This document shows positions 34,789 through 42,857 of a stretch of 64,000 nucleotides of DNA, piece by piece. Origin of the DNA: Bacillota bacterium (GTDB lineage: Bacteria > Bacillota > Clostridia > Tissierellales > Gottschalkiaceae). The stretch covers positions 1 through 64,000 of the forward strand of contig JAEZUY010000005.1 in NCBI GenBank assembly GCA_023420895.1. The letters run 5' to 3'. A program made the position numbers and the translations under genes. Below the pieces are notes generated by a model. That model was not told where the DNA came from. It searched no databases and was given only the letters and a program-made list of their open reading frames with translations. Position 1 is the stretch's first letter. Every line of letters starts with the position of its first letter.

Positions 34789-34936
34789 GTGAATCTCCAG
34801 ATGATTAAGCAGGAGACAACCGAAAATACGGCATGGACTGCCGGAATATACGCCTGTGGACATTGAAATGGGCCTATGGCTCAAATAAATATGGATGAAG
34901 CAGGAAACTCATACTTCAAAGTGGAGTGGTTCTAAG
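34789..34936 (+). mobile_element. Decayed 3' end of an IS200/IS605 tnpB element
   Basis: Between atpB and atpE one reading frame, interrupted only by a TGA at 34864, reads like the C-terminal tail of IS605-type TnpB: TENTAWTAGIYACGH, then MDEAGNSYFKVEWF (34891-34935). The DNA under the second part has the usual right-end layout gaagcaggaaactc, a hairpin ACTC-AT-ACTT/AAGT-G-GAGT (34907-34927), then ggttcta. In TnpB elements this segment is both the protein tail and the end of the guide (omega) RNA scaffold. No TnpB catalytic domain, TnpA or left end is present, so this is a relic of about 150 bp. It is more G+C-rich than neighbouring spacers. Confidence 0.65.
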
Positions 34937-35010
34937 ACACAAATCCCCCAGGGGATAAAATAAAAAATATAAAAAATAAAACATTTTAAAATCTAAGGAG
35001 GATACAAAAA

Positions 35011-35268
35011 ATGGAAGGTATAACAAGTGAAGCTTTTATATTAGGATGTTCAGCGATAGGAGCTGGATTAGCATTAATCGCAGGTATAGGACCTGGGATT
35101 GGACAGGGATATGCAGCAGGTCAGGCAGCAGCAGCTGTTGGTAGACAGCCAGAAGCACAAGGGGACATCATCAAAACGATGGTACTTGGACAGGCGATAG
35201 CTGAGTCTACTGGTATCTACGGACTAGTTGTAGGGATCATCCTTCTATTCGTAAAACCACTAGTATAG
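35011..35268 (+). CDS. atpE: F0F1 ATP synthase subunit c, sodium-type
   Basis: An 85-residue two-helix proteolipid that forms the rotor ring. The ion site has Gln32 (GPGIGQGYAAG) and E65-S66-T67 with Tyr70 (AIAESTGIY). This set of residues at these positions is that of the sodium-translocating c ring of Ilyobacter tartaricus. The ring therefore most likely carries Na+ rather than H+. The RNQP-like loop reads VGRQPEAQGDI. RBS aaggagg. It is flanked by unusually long spacers on both sides (230 and 201 bases). Confidence 0.95.
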   Translation: MEGITSEAFILGCSAIGAGLALIAGIGPGIGQGYAAGQAAAAVGRQPEAQGDIIKTMVLGQAIAESTGIYGLVVGIILLFVKPLV

Positions 35269-35303
35269 ATCTTCCTTACAATCCGGAGGCTCTATAATTA
35301 TGA

Positions 35304-35409
35304 CTGCTTTTTCAGAAAAGCGGCTAATAATATGGAGAGGTGAGAGTACTCATCTCTCATTTAACGTAATCGGGGCAGGAATCTTCGCTTTTCAGAGAAG
35401 ATGCTTGCC
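35304..35409 (+). ncRNA. Three-hairpin structured RNA element between atpE and atpF
   Basis: Three stems follow each other. CTGCTTTT-TCAG-AAAAGCGG is at 35304-35323. GAGAGGTGAG/CTCATCTCTC with a four-base loop is at 35335-35358. The third (35374-35409) pairs GGCA/TGCC outside and ATCTTC/GAAGAT inside. Hairpins 1 and 3 share a GCTTTT(T)CAGA sequence. None has a T-run, so they are not simple terminators. They could be an RNA-stability or processing element, or a ligand-binding leader for atpF and the genes after it. Confidence 0.45.
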
Positions 35410-35469
35410 GGCATAATACAATAATGTAATAAGAGTTAATCCTTTTGAGTAAGGAAGGGAGGATGAAAT

Positions 35470-35979
35470 ATGTTTACAGTACACATATTACCTGATTTAG
35501 CAAACATGATACCTCAGCTTATAGCGACTCTTATACTGTTCTTAGTTCTAAGAGCTAAGGTTACAGAACCTTTAAAGAATTTTCTAAATAAAAGAGCAGA
35601 TGCGATTCAGGCAGATTTAGATGCTGCAGAAGCTGAAAAAACTGAAGCTGAAAAGCTAAGAGTTGAATACGAGTCAAGTCTTGACAATGCTAAAAACGAA
35701 GCTAGAGAGATTGTTGACTCAGCTAAGAAAAGAGGAGATCAGTTAAGAGATGAAATAGTGGCTGATGCTAAGAATGAAGCTCAGATTATCACTGAAAGAG
35801 CTGCAAATGAAATTGAAAGAGAAAAAGGAAAAGCTCTTGATTCTCTTAAATCAGAAGTTGCTGACATGGCAATGATGGTGGCTAGCAAAGTTGTTAATAA
35901 AGATTTAGATAAAAATACCCACAAAGACATGATAGATCAGTTTATCAATGAGGTAGGGGAATCAAAATGGCAAAGTTAG
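35470..35979 (+). CDS. atpF: F0F1 ATP synthase subunit b
   Basis: Peripheral-stalk subunit of 169 residues: one N-terminal membrane helix (about 10-30, LIATLILFLVLRAKV) and a long charged coiled coil (about 45-150) that holds the F1 head through delta. RBS aaggaaggga. The last 13 bases overlap atpH. Confidence 0.94.
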   Translation: MFTVHILPDLANMIPQLIATLILFLVLRAKVTEPLKNFLNKRADAIQADLDAAEAEKTEAEKLRVEYESSLDNAKNEAREIVDSAKKRGDQLRDEIVADAKNEAQIITERAANEIEREKGKALDSLKSEVADMAMMVASKVVNKDLDKNTHKDMIDQFINEVGESKWQS

Positions 35980-36518
35980 TTGGAAAAAGATATGCTGAAG
36001 CTTTATTCGAAGTTGCAGCGGAAGAGAATAAATTAGAAGAGTTTAAACAAGAAATAAAAGCTGTTGCAGATGTATTTAAAGACAATCCGAAGCTTGAAAC
36101 TATCTTTACCCATCCAAGAGTTACTAAAGACGAAAAGAAACAAATGATAAAGGAACTTTTCGAAGGAAGAGTTGCTCAGGAAATCCTGAATCTCTGCTAT
36201 ATCGTGATAGACAAAGGAAGAGAGAAATATCTTGGAGATATAAGCGAATCTTACAAAGATCTATCTAACGATGAGCTGGGAATTGTAGAAGCAGATGCTT
36301 ACACTGCAGTTCCAATGACTCAGGATGAAATAGACAAACTTCAGGAAAAATTATCTTCGAGCTTCAAGAAGCAAGTCGATCTCAAGACTCATATCGATAA
36401 AGATTTAATCGGAGGAGTTCTTGTGAAAGTTGGAGATAAAGTAATTGATGGCAGTATTAAAGGTAAGTTAAGCGAAATTCAGAAGGAATTAAATAATATC
36501 AGGCTTACAGCGGAATAG
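35967..36518 (+). CDS. atpH: F0F1 ATP synthase subunit delta
   Basis: F1 subunit linking the peripheral stalk to the alpha3beta3 head, 183 residues. The N-terminal six-helix bundle starts KLVGKRYAEALFEVAAEENKL (about 3-23, shown here in part as KRYAEALFEVA) and the C-terminal part contains DLIGGVLVKVGDKVIDGSIK (about 155-174). Translationally coupled to atpF by a 13-base overlap. Confidence 0.94.
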   Translation: MAKLVGKRYAEALFEVAAEENKLEEFKQEIKAVADVFKDNPKLETIFTHPRVTKDEKKQMIKELFEGRVAQEILNLCYIVIDKGREKYLGDISESYKDLSNDELGIVEADAYTAVPMTQDEIDKLQEKLSSSFKKQVDLKTHIDKDLIGGVLVKVGDKVIDGSIKGKLSEIQKELNNIRLTAE

Positions 36519-36532
36519 AGGTGAAAGGATAA

Positions 36533-38038
36533 ATGAATCTAAGACCTGAAGAAATTAGTTCAATTATAAAAGAACAGATAAAAAGGTACGATAGTAAAAT
36601 AGATGTTGTAGACGTAGGTACAGTTATCCAAGTTGGGGACGGTATCGCCAGAGTGCACGGACTAGAAAAATGTATGGCTGGTGAGCTTCTAGAATTCCCA
36701 GGAGAAGTTTACGGTATGGCTCTTAACCTTGAGGAGGACAACGTAGGTTGCGTTCTTATGGGTTCTGATAAACACATAAAAGAAGGAGACACTGTAAAAA
36801 GAACTGGAAGAATAGTTGAAGTTCCTGTTGGAGAAGAAATGATAGGAAGAGTTGTTAACGCACTTGGACAGCCTATAGACGGTAAAGGACCTATCAATAC
36901 AGATAAACGTAGACCAGTTGAAGCAGTTGCATCAGGAGTTATAGCGAGAGAATCAGTTTCTGAGCCGCTTCAAACAGGGATAAAAGCAATAGACTCGATG
37001 TTCCCTATAGGTAGAGGACAGAGAGAGCTTATAATAGGAGACAGACAGACAGGAAAGACTGCTATAGCAGTTGATACGATTCTGAACCAGAAAGGTGAAG
37101 ACGTAATATGTATATATGTTGCAATCGGTCAGAAGAGATCGACAGTTGCACAGATAGTTAGTTCATTAGAATCAAGAGGAGCTATGGACTATACTATAGT
37201 TGTTTCAGCGACTGCATCGGAACTTGCGCCGGTTCAGTATATAGCGCCATATGCAGGAGTTGCTATGGGAGAAGAATTCATGTATAACGGAAAAGACGTT
37301 CTAATAGTTTATGATGACTTATCGAAGCACGCGGTTGCATACCGTGCAATGTCGCTTCTACTTCGTAGACCGCCAGGACGTGAGGCATATCCGGGAGACG
37401 TTTTCTATCTTCACTCAAGACTTCTTGAGAGAGCGGCTAAAGTTAACGATAACTACGGCGGAGGATCAATAACAGCTCTGCCAATAATCGAGACTCAGGC
37501 TGGAGACATCTCGGCATATATACCTACAAACGTTATATCGATAACAGACGGTCAGATATTCCTTGAAACAGAACTTTTCTTCGCAGGACAGAGACCGGCG
37601 GTTAACTCAGGACTTTCAGTTTCGAGAGTTGGGGGAGCTGCTCAGATACCAGCGATGAAAAAAGTTTCAGGAGGACTTAAACTTGAGCTTGCACAGTACT
37701 CAGAGCTAGTGGCATTCTCACAGTTCGGTTCAGACCTTGATAAAGAAACACAGGAAAGACTTGCTCAAGGGGAAAGAATACTTGAGATACTTAAACAGCC
37801 TCAGTATTCACCGCTTCCAGTAGAAAAGCAAGTTATGATAATATACGCAGTAACAAACAAATATCTTTCAGATGTTCCAGTAGAAAGAGTTAAAGAATTC
37901 GAAACTGAATTCTTAAGCTATATGGAACAGAACCATCCTAATGTAGGAAAGTCTGTAAAAGAAACTAAGAAATTAGAACCTGAAGTAGAAGAAGAACTGA
38001 AAACAGCATTAGCTGAATTCAAGAAAACTTTCTTATAG
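36533..38038 (+). CDS. atpA: F0F1 ATP synthase subunit alpha
   Basis: Regulatory nucleotide-binding subunit of F1, 501 residues. Walker A GDRQTGKT is at 169-176, the conserved IYDDLSK-type Walker B reads LIVYDDLSKHA (about 263-273), and the arginine finger region is in SISRVGGAAQ-like VSRVGGAAQI (about 364-373). The length is standard. RBS aggtgaaagg, 14 bases after atpH. Confidence 0.97.
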   Translation: MNLRPEEISSIIKEQIKRYDSKIDVVDVGTVIQVGDGIARVHGLEKCMAGELLEFPGEVYGMALNLEEDNVGCVLMGSDKHIKEGDTVKRTGRIVEVPVGEEMIGRVVNALGQPIDGKGPINTDKRRPVEAVASGVIARESVSEPLQTGIKAIDSMFPIGRGQRELIIGDRQTGKTAIAVDTILNQKGEDVICIYVAIGQKRSTVAQIVSSLESRGAMDYTIVVSATASELAPVQYIAPYAGVAMGEEFMYNGKDVLIVYDDLSKHAVAYRAMSLLLRRPPGREAYPGDVFYLHSRLLERAAKVNDNYGGGSITALPIIETQAGDISAYIPTNVISITDGQIFLETELFFAGQRPAVNSGLSVSRVGGAAQIPAMKKVSGGLKLELAQYSELVAFSQFGSDLDKETQERLAQGERILEILKQPQYSPLPVEKQVMIIYAVTNKYLSDVPVERVKEFETEFLSYMEQNHPNVGKSVKETKKLEPEVEEELKTALAEFKKTFL

Positions 38039-38078
38039 GATTTAATTAAGTCGGACTTTAAAATTAGGAGGTGAGTTT

Positions 38079-38948
38079 ATGGCTCAAATGGGAGATATTA
38101 AGAGAAGAATAAAAAGTGTCAACAGTACTATGCAGATAACGAATGCGATGTATCTGGTATCTTCTGCTAAAGTAAGAAAGGCTAGAGAAAAAGTTGAGGA
38201 GACAAGACCTTATACTCAAGCGATAGTAGAAAGTATAAAGAGAGTTCTTGCGAATGCAAAAGGTGTTTCTCATCCTTTCTTAGAAAAAAGAGAAGCTAAA
38301 AACATCGTTTATATATTAGTATCTTCAGACAGAGGTCTTGCAGGAGGTTTTAACGCAAACCTTATGAAAGCTGCAGAAGAGGATATGGCTGGAAGAAATA
38401 AGGACAGCATAAGCATAATATCTTACGGAGCAAAAGCTAGAGACCACTTCCAGAGAAGAGATTACGATATTAGTCTCTGTATAACAGGTATTACTGAAGA
38501 TCCTGGTTATGTCGATGCTAGAAGAGCAGGAGACATGCTGATAAAGAAATATAAAGAGGGCGAAATAGATGAAGTTAAACTCGTTTATACGAAATTTAAC
38601 AGTGTAATATCTCAGGAGCCCAAGGTAATGCAGCTGCTTCCGGCTGAAATAGAAGGGGACAGTTCAGAAGAAGAAGGAAAACAGAACCTTACTCTTACTG
38701 AATACGATCCTTCCCCAGAAGTAGTTTTAGATTATCTAATACCTAAATATATTAACGGAGCCATATATGGTGCGCTGATAGAGTCATCGGCGAGTCAGCA
38801 GGGAGCAAGAATGACTGCGATGGAGTCAGCGACAGACAACGCTGAAGAGATGATAGAATCTCTAGGACTACTATATAACAGAGCACGTCAGGCATCTATA
38901 ACACAAGAAATTACGGAAATAGTAGCAGGTGCGGATGCACAGGCTTAA
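38079..38948 (+). CDS. atpG: F0F1 ATP synthase subunit gamma
   Basis: Central rotor shaft, 289 residues. N-terminal helix MGDIKRRIKSVNSTMQIT (about 4-21) and C-terminal helix (YGALIESSASQQGARMTAMESATDNA, in part ARMTAMESATDNAEEMI) form the coiled coil that turns inside alpha3beta3. RBS aggaggtg. Confidence 0.96.
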   Translation: MAQMGDIKRRIKSVNSTMQITNAMYLVSSAKVRKAREKVEETRPYTQAIVESIKRVLANAKGVSHPFLEKREAKNIVYILVSSDRGLAGGFNANLMKAAEEDMAGRNKDSISIISYGAKARDHFQRRDYDISLCITGITEDPGYVDARRAGDMLIKKYKEGEIDEVKLVYTKFNSVISQEPKVMQLLPAEIEGDSSEEEGKQNLTLTEYDPSPEVVLDYLIPKYINGAIYGALIESSASQQGARMTAMESATDNAEEMIESLGLLYNRARQASITQEITEIVAGADAQA

Positions 38949-38971
38949 AATTTAGCAGAGGAGTGAAGTAA

Positions 38972-40378
38972 ATGGCTAATGAAAACATGGGAAAACTAGT
39001 ACAGATCATAGGACCTGTGTTGGATATAAGATTTAGCGATGACAATCTGCCAGAACTTTTAAACGCGATTGAAATAGAGAATGGCGACGACAAAGTAGTT
39101 GCAGAGGTATCTCAGCATATCGGAGACGATACTGTTAGATGTATCGCGATGTCTTCAACTGACGGACTAGTTAGAGGAATGCCGGCGTTAAACACTGGTG
39201 CTCCGATATCAGTTCCAGTAGGAGACGATATCCTAGGAAGACTTCTAAACGTTCTGGGAGAAACAATAGATGAAAAAGGACAGCTGGACGATGCTAAGAA
39301 GCTGCCTATACACAGAGAGGCGCCTTCATACGAAGAGCAGGAGACAGCTACAGAAATATTTGAAACTGGAATAAAAGTTATCGACCTTATAGCGCCATAC
39401 GCTAAGGGAGGTAAAATAGGTCTGTTCGGAGGAGCCGGAGTTGGTAAAACGGTTCTTATCCAGGAGCTTATAAACAACATAGCTAAAGAGCACGGTGGTC
39501 TTTCAGTTTTCGCAGGAGTTGGAGAGAGAACTAGAGAGGGTAATGACCTTTACTATGAAATGATTGAGTCGGGAGTTATCGACAAAACAGCTCTAGTATT
39601 CGGACAGATGAATGAGCCGCCAGGAGCGAGAATGAGGGTTGCCCTTACAGGACTTACAATGGCGGAATACTTTAGAGATGTAGAAGGACAGGACGTTCTT
39701 CTGTTCATAGACAACATATTCAGATTTACACAGGCTGGTTCAGAGGTTTCAGCACTTCTAGGACGTCTGCCTTCAGCGGTTGGATATCAGCCGACACTAG
39801 CGACAGAGATGGGGGCTCTTCAAGAGAGAATCACTTCTACTAAGAAGGGATCTATCACATCTGTTCAGGCAGTTTACGTTCCTGCGGACGACTTAACTGA
39901 CCCGGCGCCGGCAACAACGTTTACACACCTTGACGCGACAACAGTTCTTTCACGTCAGATATCAGCACTTGGAATCTATCCAGCTGTTGACCCTCTAGAT
40001 TCAACATCTAGAATACTTGACCCAGTAGTTGTTGGGGAAGAACACTATGAAGTTGCACGTCAAGTTCAGGAGATTCTGCAGAGCTACAAAGAACTTCAGG
40101 ATATCATAGCTATACTTGGTATGGACGAGTTATCTGAAGAACAGAAAATAATAGTTGCTCGTGCAAGAAGAATTCAGCGTTTCCTATCTCAGCCATTCAG
40201 CGTTGCAGAGCAGTTCACAGGAATGCCTGGAGCTTATGTTCCGCTGAAAGAAACTATAAGAAGTTTCAAAGAGATACTAGAAGGAAAGCATGACGATCTT
40301 CCAGAATCAGCATTCTTATTCGTTGGAACTATCGAAGATGCAGTAGAAAAAGCTAAAAAGATGAAAGAATCTGAATAA
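38972..40378 (+). CDS. atpD: F0F1 ATP synthase subunit beta
   Basis: Catalytic F1 subunit, 468 residues. Walker A GGAGVGKT is at 153-160, GVGERTREGNDLY contains the catalytic Glu, Walker B is VLLFIDNIFRFTQAGSE, and the DELSEE lever reads GMDELSEEQK. The sequence is highly conserved and gives secure family identity. Confidence 0.98.
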   Translation: MANENMGKLVQIIGPVLDIRFSDDNLPELLNAIEIENGDDKVVAEVSQHIGDDTVRCIAMSSTDGLVRGMPALNTGAPISVPVGDDILGRLLNVLGETIDEKGQLDDAKKLPIHREAPSYEEQETATEIFETGIKVIDLIAPYAKGGKIGLFGGAGVGKTVLIQELINNIAKEHGGLSVFAGVGERTREGNDLYYEMIESGVIDKTALVFGQMNEPPGARMRVALTGLTMAEYFRDVEGQDVLLFIDNIFRFTQAGSEVSALLGRLPSAVGYQPTLATEMGALQERITSTKKGSITSVQAVYVPADDLTDPAPATTFTHLDATTVLSRQISALGIYPAVDPLDSTSRILDPVVVGEEHYEVARQVQEILQSYKELQDIIAILGMDELSEEQKIIVARARRIQRFLSQPFSVAEQFTGMPGAYVPLKETIRSFKEILEGKHDDLPESAFLFVGTIEDAVEKAKKMKESE

Positions 40379-40403
40379 GCTTAGTTAATTTGGAGGTGAA
40401 GAA

Positions 40404-40802
40404 ATGTCTCAATATTTCTTAGAGATAATTACTCCAGAACGTAAATTCTTCGAAGGTGAAGTGGACAGAGTTATAGCAAGAAGCATATCAGGAGATGTTG
40501 CTATACTTGCAAACCATATACCGCTAGTTACTCCATTAGAGATAAGCATACTGAAGATAAAGTCTGGAAGTGACGATATGAGAGCGGCTATATCTTCGGG
40601 TTATATGGAAGTCTCTAAAGAGAAAACTACAATAATTGTTGACGCAGCAGAATGGCCAGATGATATAGATCTAGAAAGAGCTGAAGCTGCTAAGCAAAGA
40701 GCAGAAGAAAGACTTCGTTCAGGACAAGACACTGATGTTGCTAGAGCAGAATTTGCCCTTAGCAGAGCGATTAACAGAATTAGTGCAAAAAAAGGAAACT
40801 AA
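40404..40802 (+). CDS. atpC: F0F1 ATP synthase subunit epsilon
   Basis: Rotor-foot subunit of 132 residues: N-terminal beta sandwich (1-85; LEIITPERKFFEGEVDRV, LANHIPLVTPLEI) and C-terminal helical hairpin (about 90-130) that can inhibit ATP hydrolysis. RBS tggaggtga. A strong terminator follows and ends the operon. Confidence 0.95.
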   Translation: MSQYFLEIITPERKFFEGEVDRVIARSISGDVAILANHIPLVTPLEISILKIKSGSDDMRAAISSGYMEVSKEKTTIIVDAAEWPDDIDLERAEAAKQRAEERLRSGQDTDVARAEFALSRAINRISAKKGN

Positions 40803-40829
40803 TATAATTTATATAAAATCAGTAGTTCG

Positions 40830-40861
40830 AAATCAGACCGGTCTTCCGGTCTGATTTTTTT
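40830..40861 (+). terminator. Intrinsic terminator of the atp operon
   Basis: aaatcagaccgg/ccggtctgattt with a TCTT loop and a T-run: a 12-bp perfect stem. Confidence 0.95.
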
Positions 40862-40891
40862 ATTTAAAACAAGTGGACAAGAGGTGGTTTT

Positions 40892-41431
40892 ATGAAAAGA
40901 ACTTACTATAATATAATAAAAAAGAAGTTCACCCTTAAAGACGGATTCTGGGCCTGGATAGGCGCATTCATAGCAATAGGAATCATCATGTTTATAGATG
41001 AATATGTATTAGGACTCACTTCCGGAAGTGTGAGCATGAATCTGGCATCTTTCGGAGCATCTGCAGTTCTTGCTTACGGCGCTGTAAACAGTCCCTTGGC
41101 TCAGCCGAGAAATATAATAGGAGGACATATGGTTTCTGCTATTATAGGTGTCACTGCTTATAAGGCGCTTGGCGGTTTCTCAATAGAATTTGCGGCGGCT
41201 GCGGCAGTTGCAACGGCAATATTCATAATGCTGATGACGGATACACTTCATCCGCCTGGAGGAGCGACGGCTCTTTTTGCAGTTACAGGAGGAGAAAATA
41301 TACACAGACTGGGATATGTATATGTAGCAGCTCCAGTTCTGATAGGGGCAGTCATAATAGTTCTAGTAGCTCTTATAGTGAACAATCTTTCCAGACATGA
41401 AAACAGAAAGTATCCTAGAAGAATTGAATAG
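40892..41431 (+). CDS. HPP family membrane protein
   Basis: A 179-residue integral membrane protein with about four hydrophobic segments and the family signature TLHPPGGATALFAV (about 127-140), where HPP names the family. A second block, ASFGASAVLAYGAVNSPLAQPRN, is seen about 51-73 (in part SPLAQPRN). Some plant and cyanobacterial members transport nitrite; the bacterial role is mostly unknown. RBS gaggtgg. It lies between the atp terminator and a bactofilin-like gene. Confidence 0.85.
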   Translation: MKRTYYNIIKKKFTLKDGFWAWIGAFIAIGIIMFIDEYVLGLTSGSVSMNLASFGASAVLAYGAVNSPLAQPRNIIGGHMVSAIIGVTAYKALGGFSIEFAAAAAVATAIFIMLMTDTLHPPGGATALFAVTGGENIHRLGYVYVAAPVLIGAVIIVLVALIVNNLSRHENRKYPRRIE

Positions 41432-41533
41432 AAAATTCTCTTTTAATCTGTTAAATTGAGAAAAAGAGTAAATTTTTAAGCATAAATCGGGTATATATAG
41501 AATGCAATTCAAATTCGAAAGGAGATGTTAGCC

Positions 41534-42634
41534 ATGGCAAGGTCCAGATTTAAATTATTGGCAATTATAGCTGTGCTTATTGTAACAGTAAGCACAATAG
41601 TGTTCGCCCAGCCGGAAGCTGTTCTGAATGCCGGAGAAACTTCAGACAGAACGTCATTCTATGCAGGAGACAATGTTCAGATTGACGGGAATGTAAACGG
41701 TAACGTATTTGCAGCAGGAAATACTGTAGTCGTAAATGGAAAAATCGACGGGAACCTCTTTGCAGCAGGAAATGTGGTAAATGCAGGAGGAGAAGTTACA
41801 GGTTCTGTATTTGCGGCAGGAAATAATGTTACAATATTAGGAAAGTCAAGAGATGCAAGTGTTGCAGCTTCATCATTAACTATTACAGATGATGCTGAAG
41901 TTGAAAGAGATTTTACTTATGCAGGAGCAGGCGCAAATCTTGGCGGTAAAATAGGAAGAGATTTTATGGGATTTTTCGATACTGTAAGTGTGACAGATTC
42001 ATTTACAGTAGGAAGAGATATGGAATATTCAGCAAGTGAAGAAATTCCGGGTATCGATTCTAAAGTCGGAGGAACTGTGAAATTTGAAGATGCAGCACAA
42101 GTTCAGCAAGAAGCTGAAAGCAAAACTGCTGCGGCAAAATTTGGCTTAGGAGTTCTTTCATTTATTAAGTCTGTAATAGGGCTTCTTATAGTATGGGCTT
42201 TAGGAAAAGTGATAAAGAAAAATATGTGGATAGAGAATGCAGTAGAGCTTAAGAAAAAACCTCTAGTGACTTTCGGGATAGGTGTAGCGTCAATTATAGT
42301 CGGAATCGTTCTTTTATTCCTGCTTCTTTTAACAGGAGTCGGAGCAGCGGCGAGTCTGATAGGAATGGCGTTCTACGGAATATTCATGTATACTTCACAA
42401 ATAGTTTCCGCAGTAGCGATTGGAGATGCTATATTTAAAGGCAAAGAGATTCACTACGGAGTATGGGGAGCACTTATAGGAATTGTCATAATAAAAGTTC
42501 TTGGACTCATACCTTTTGTAGGATTTATTATTAAATTTATGGTGGCAAGTTTCGGTTTCGGAGCTATAATGATAAATCTCTACAGAAAAAGAGGTTATGG
42601 TCCTAAAGTGCCGGCAGACACCTCATTAAATTAA
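41534..42634 (+). CDS. Exported bactofilin-like membrane protein
   Basis: About 366 residues. A signal peptide or first membrane helix (about 5-26, ending VFAQ) leads to an extracytoplasmic region of repeated glycine-asparagine steps (VFAAGNTVVVNGKIDGNLFAAGN and relatives, about 45-130; core FAAGN three times), the parallel beta-helix pattern of polymer-forming bactofilin domains. Four or five membrane helices follow (about 200-350). Bactofilins usually polymerise in the cytosol; here the repeats should face outside. ATG 41534 is chosen since AAAGGAG (41518-41524) is nine bases upstream. Function unknown; an envelope scaffold is possible. Confidence 0.78.
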   Translation: MARSRFKLLAIIAVLIVTVSTIVFAQPEAVLNAGETSDRTSFYAGDNVQIDGNVNGNVFAAGNTVVVNGKIDGNLFAAGNVVNAGGEVTGSVFAAGNNVTILGKSRDASVAASSLTITDDAEVERDFTYAGAGANLGGKIGRDFMGFFDTVSVTDSFTVGRDMEYSASEEIPGIDSKVGGTVKFEDAAQVQQEAESKTAAAKFGLGVLSFIKSVIGLLIVWALGKVIKKNMWIENAVELKKKPLVTFGIGVASIIVGIVLLFLLLLTGVGAAASLIGMAFYGIFMYTSQIVSAVAIGDAIFKGKEIHYGVWGALIGIVIIKVLGLIPFVGFIIKFMVASFGFGAIMINLYRKRGYGPKVPADTSLN

Positions 42635-42664
42635 ATTTGAATGTAACGGAGTGTAAAATAATGA

Positions 42665-42692
42665 AGACCGGATCTTGAGTCCGGTTTTCTGA
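42665..42692 (+). terminator. Short terminator after the bactofilin-like gene
   Basis: accgga (42667-42672) pairs with tccggt (42680-42685), followed by a T-rich tract with one break. The stem is short. Confidence 0.6.
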
Positions 42693-42857
42693 TTTTAGAA
42701 TATTTTGACTGTATTTAAGGAATAATGAGTACAGGGTTTATGCTTATTGTTTAGGAATTAACAAAATTCTTACAGAAAGAGAATAACAATAGTAAAAATC
42801 CCGTACTTATTGTATAATTAAATTGGGATATAATATTAATGGTTAGGAGGATAGGAA

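Noticed and set aside
34639..34866. ORF of 75 codons overlapping the end of atpB in another frame
   Set aside because: Its first half is a shadow of atpB. Only the last part, beyond atpB, has meaning, as the TnpB-tail relic.
34936..34955. cccccagggg hairpin as a transcription terminator between atpB and atpE
   Set aside because: The stem is only five pairs and is followed by A-rich, not T-rich, sequence.
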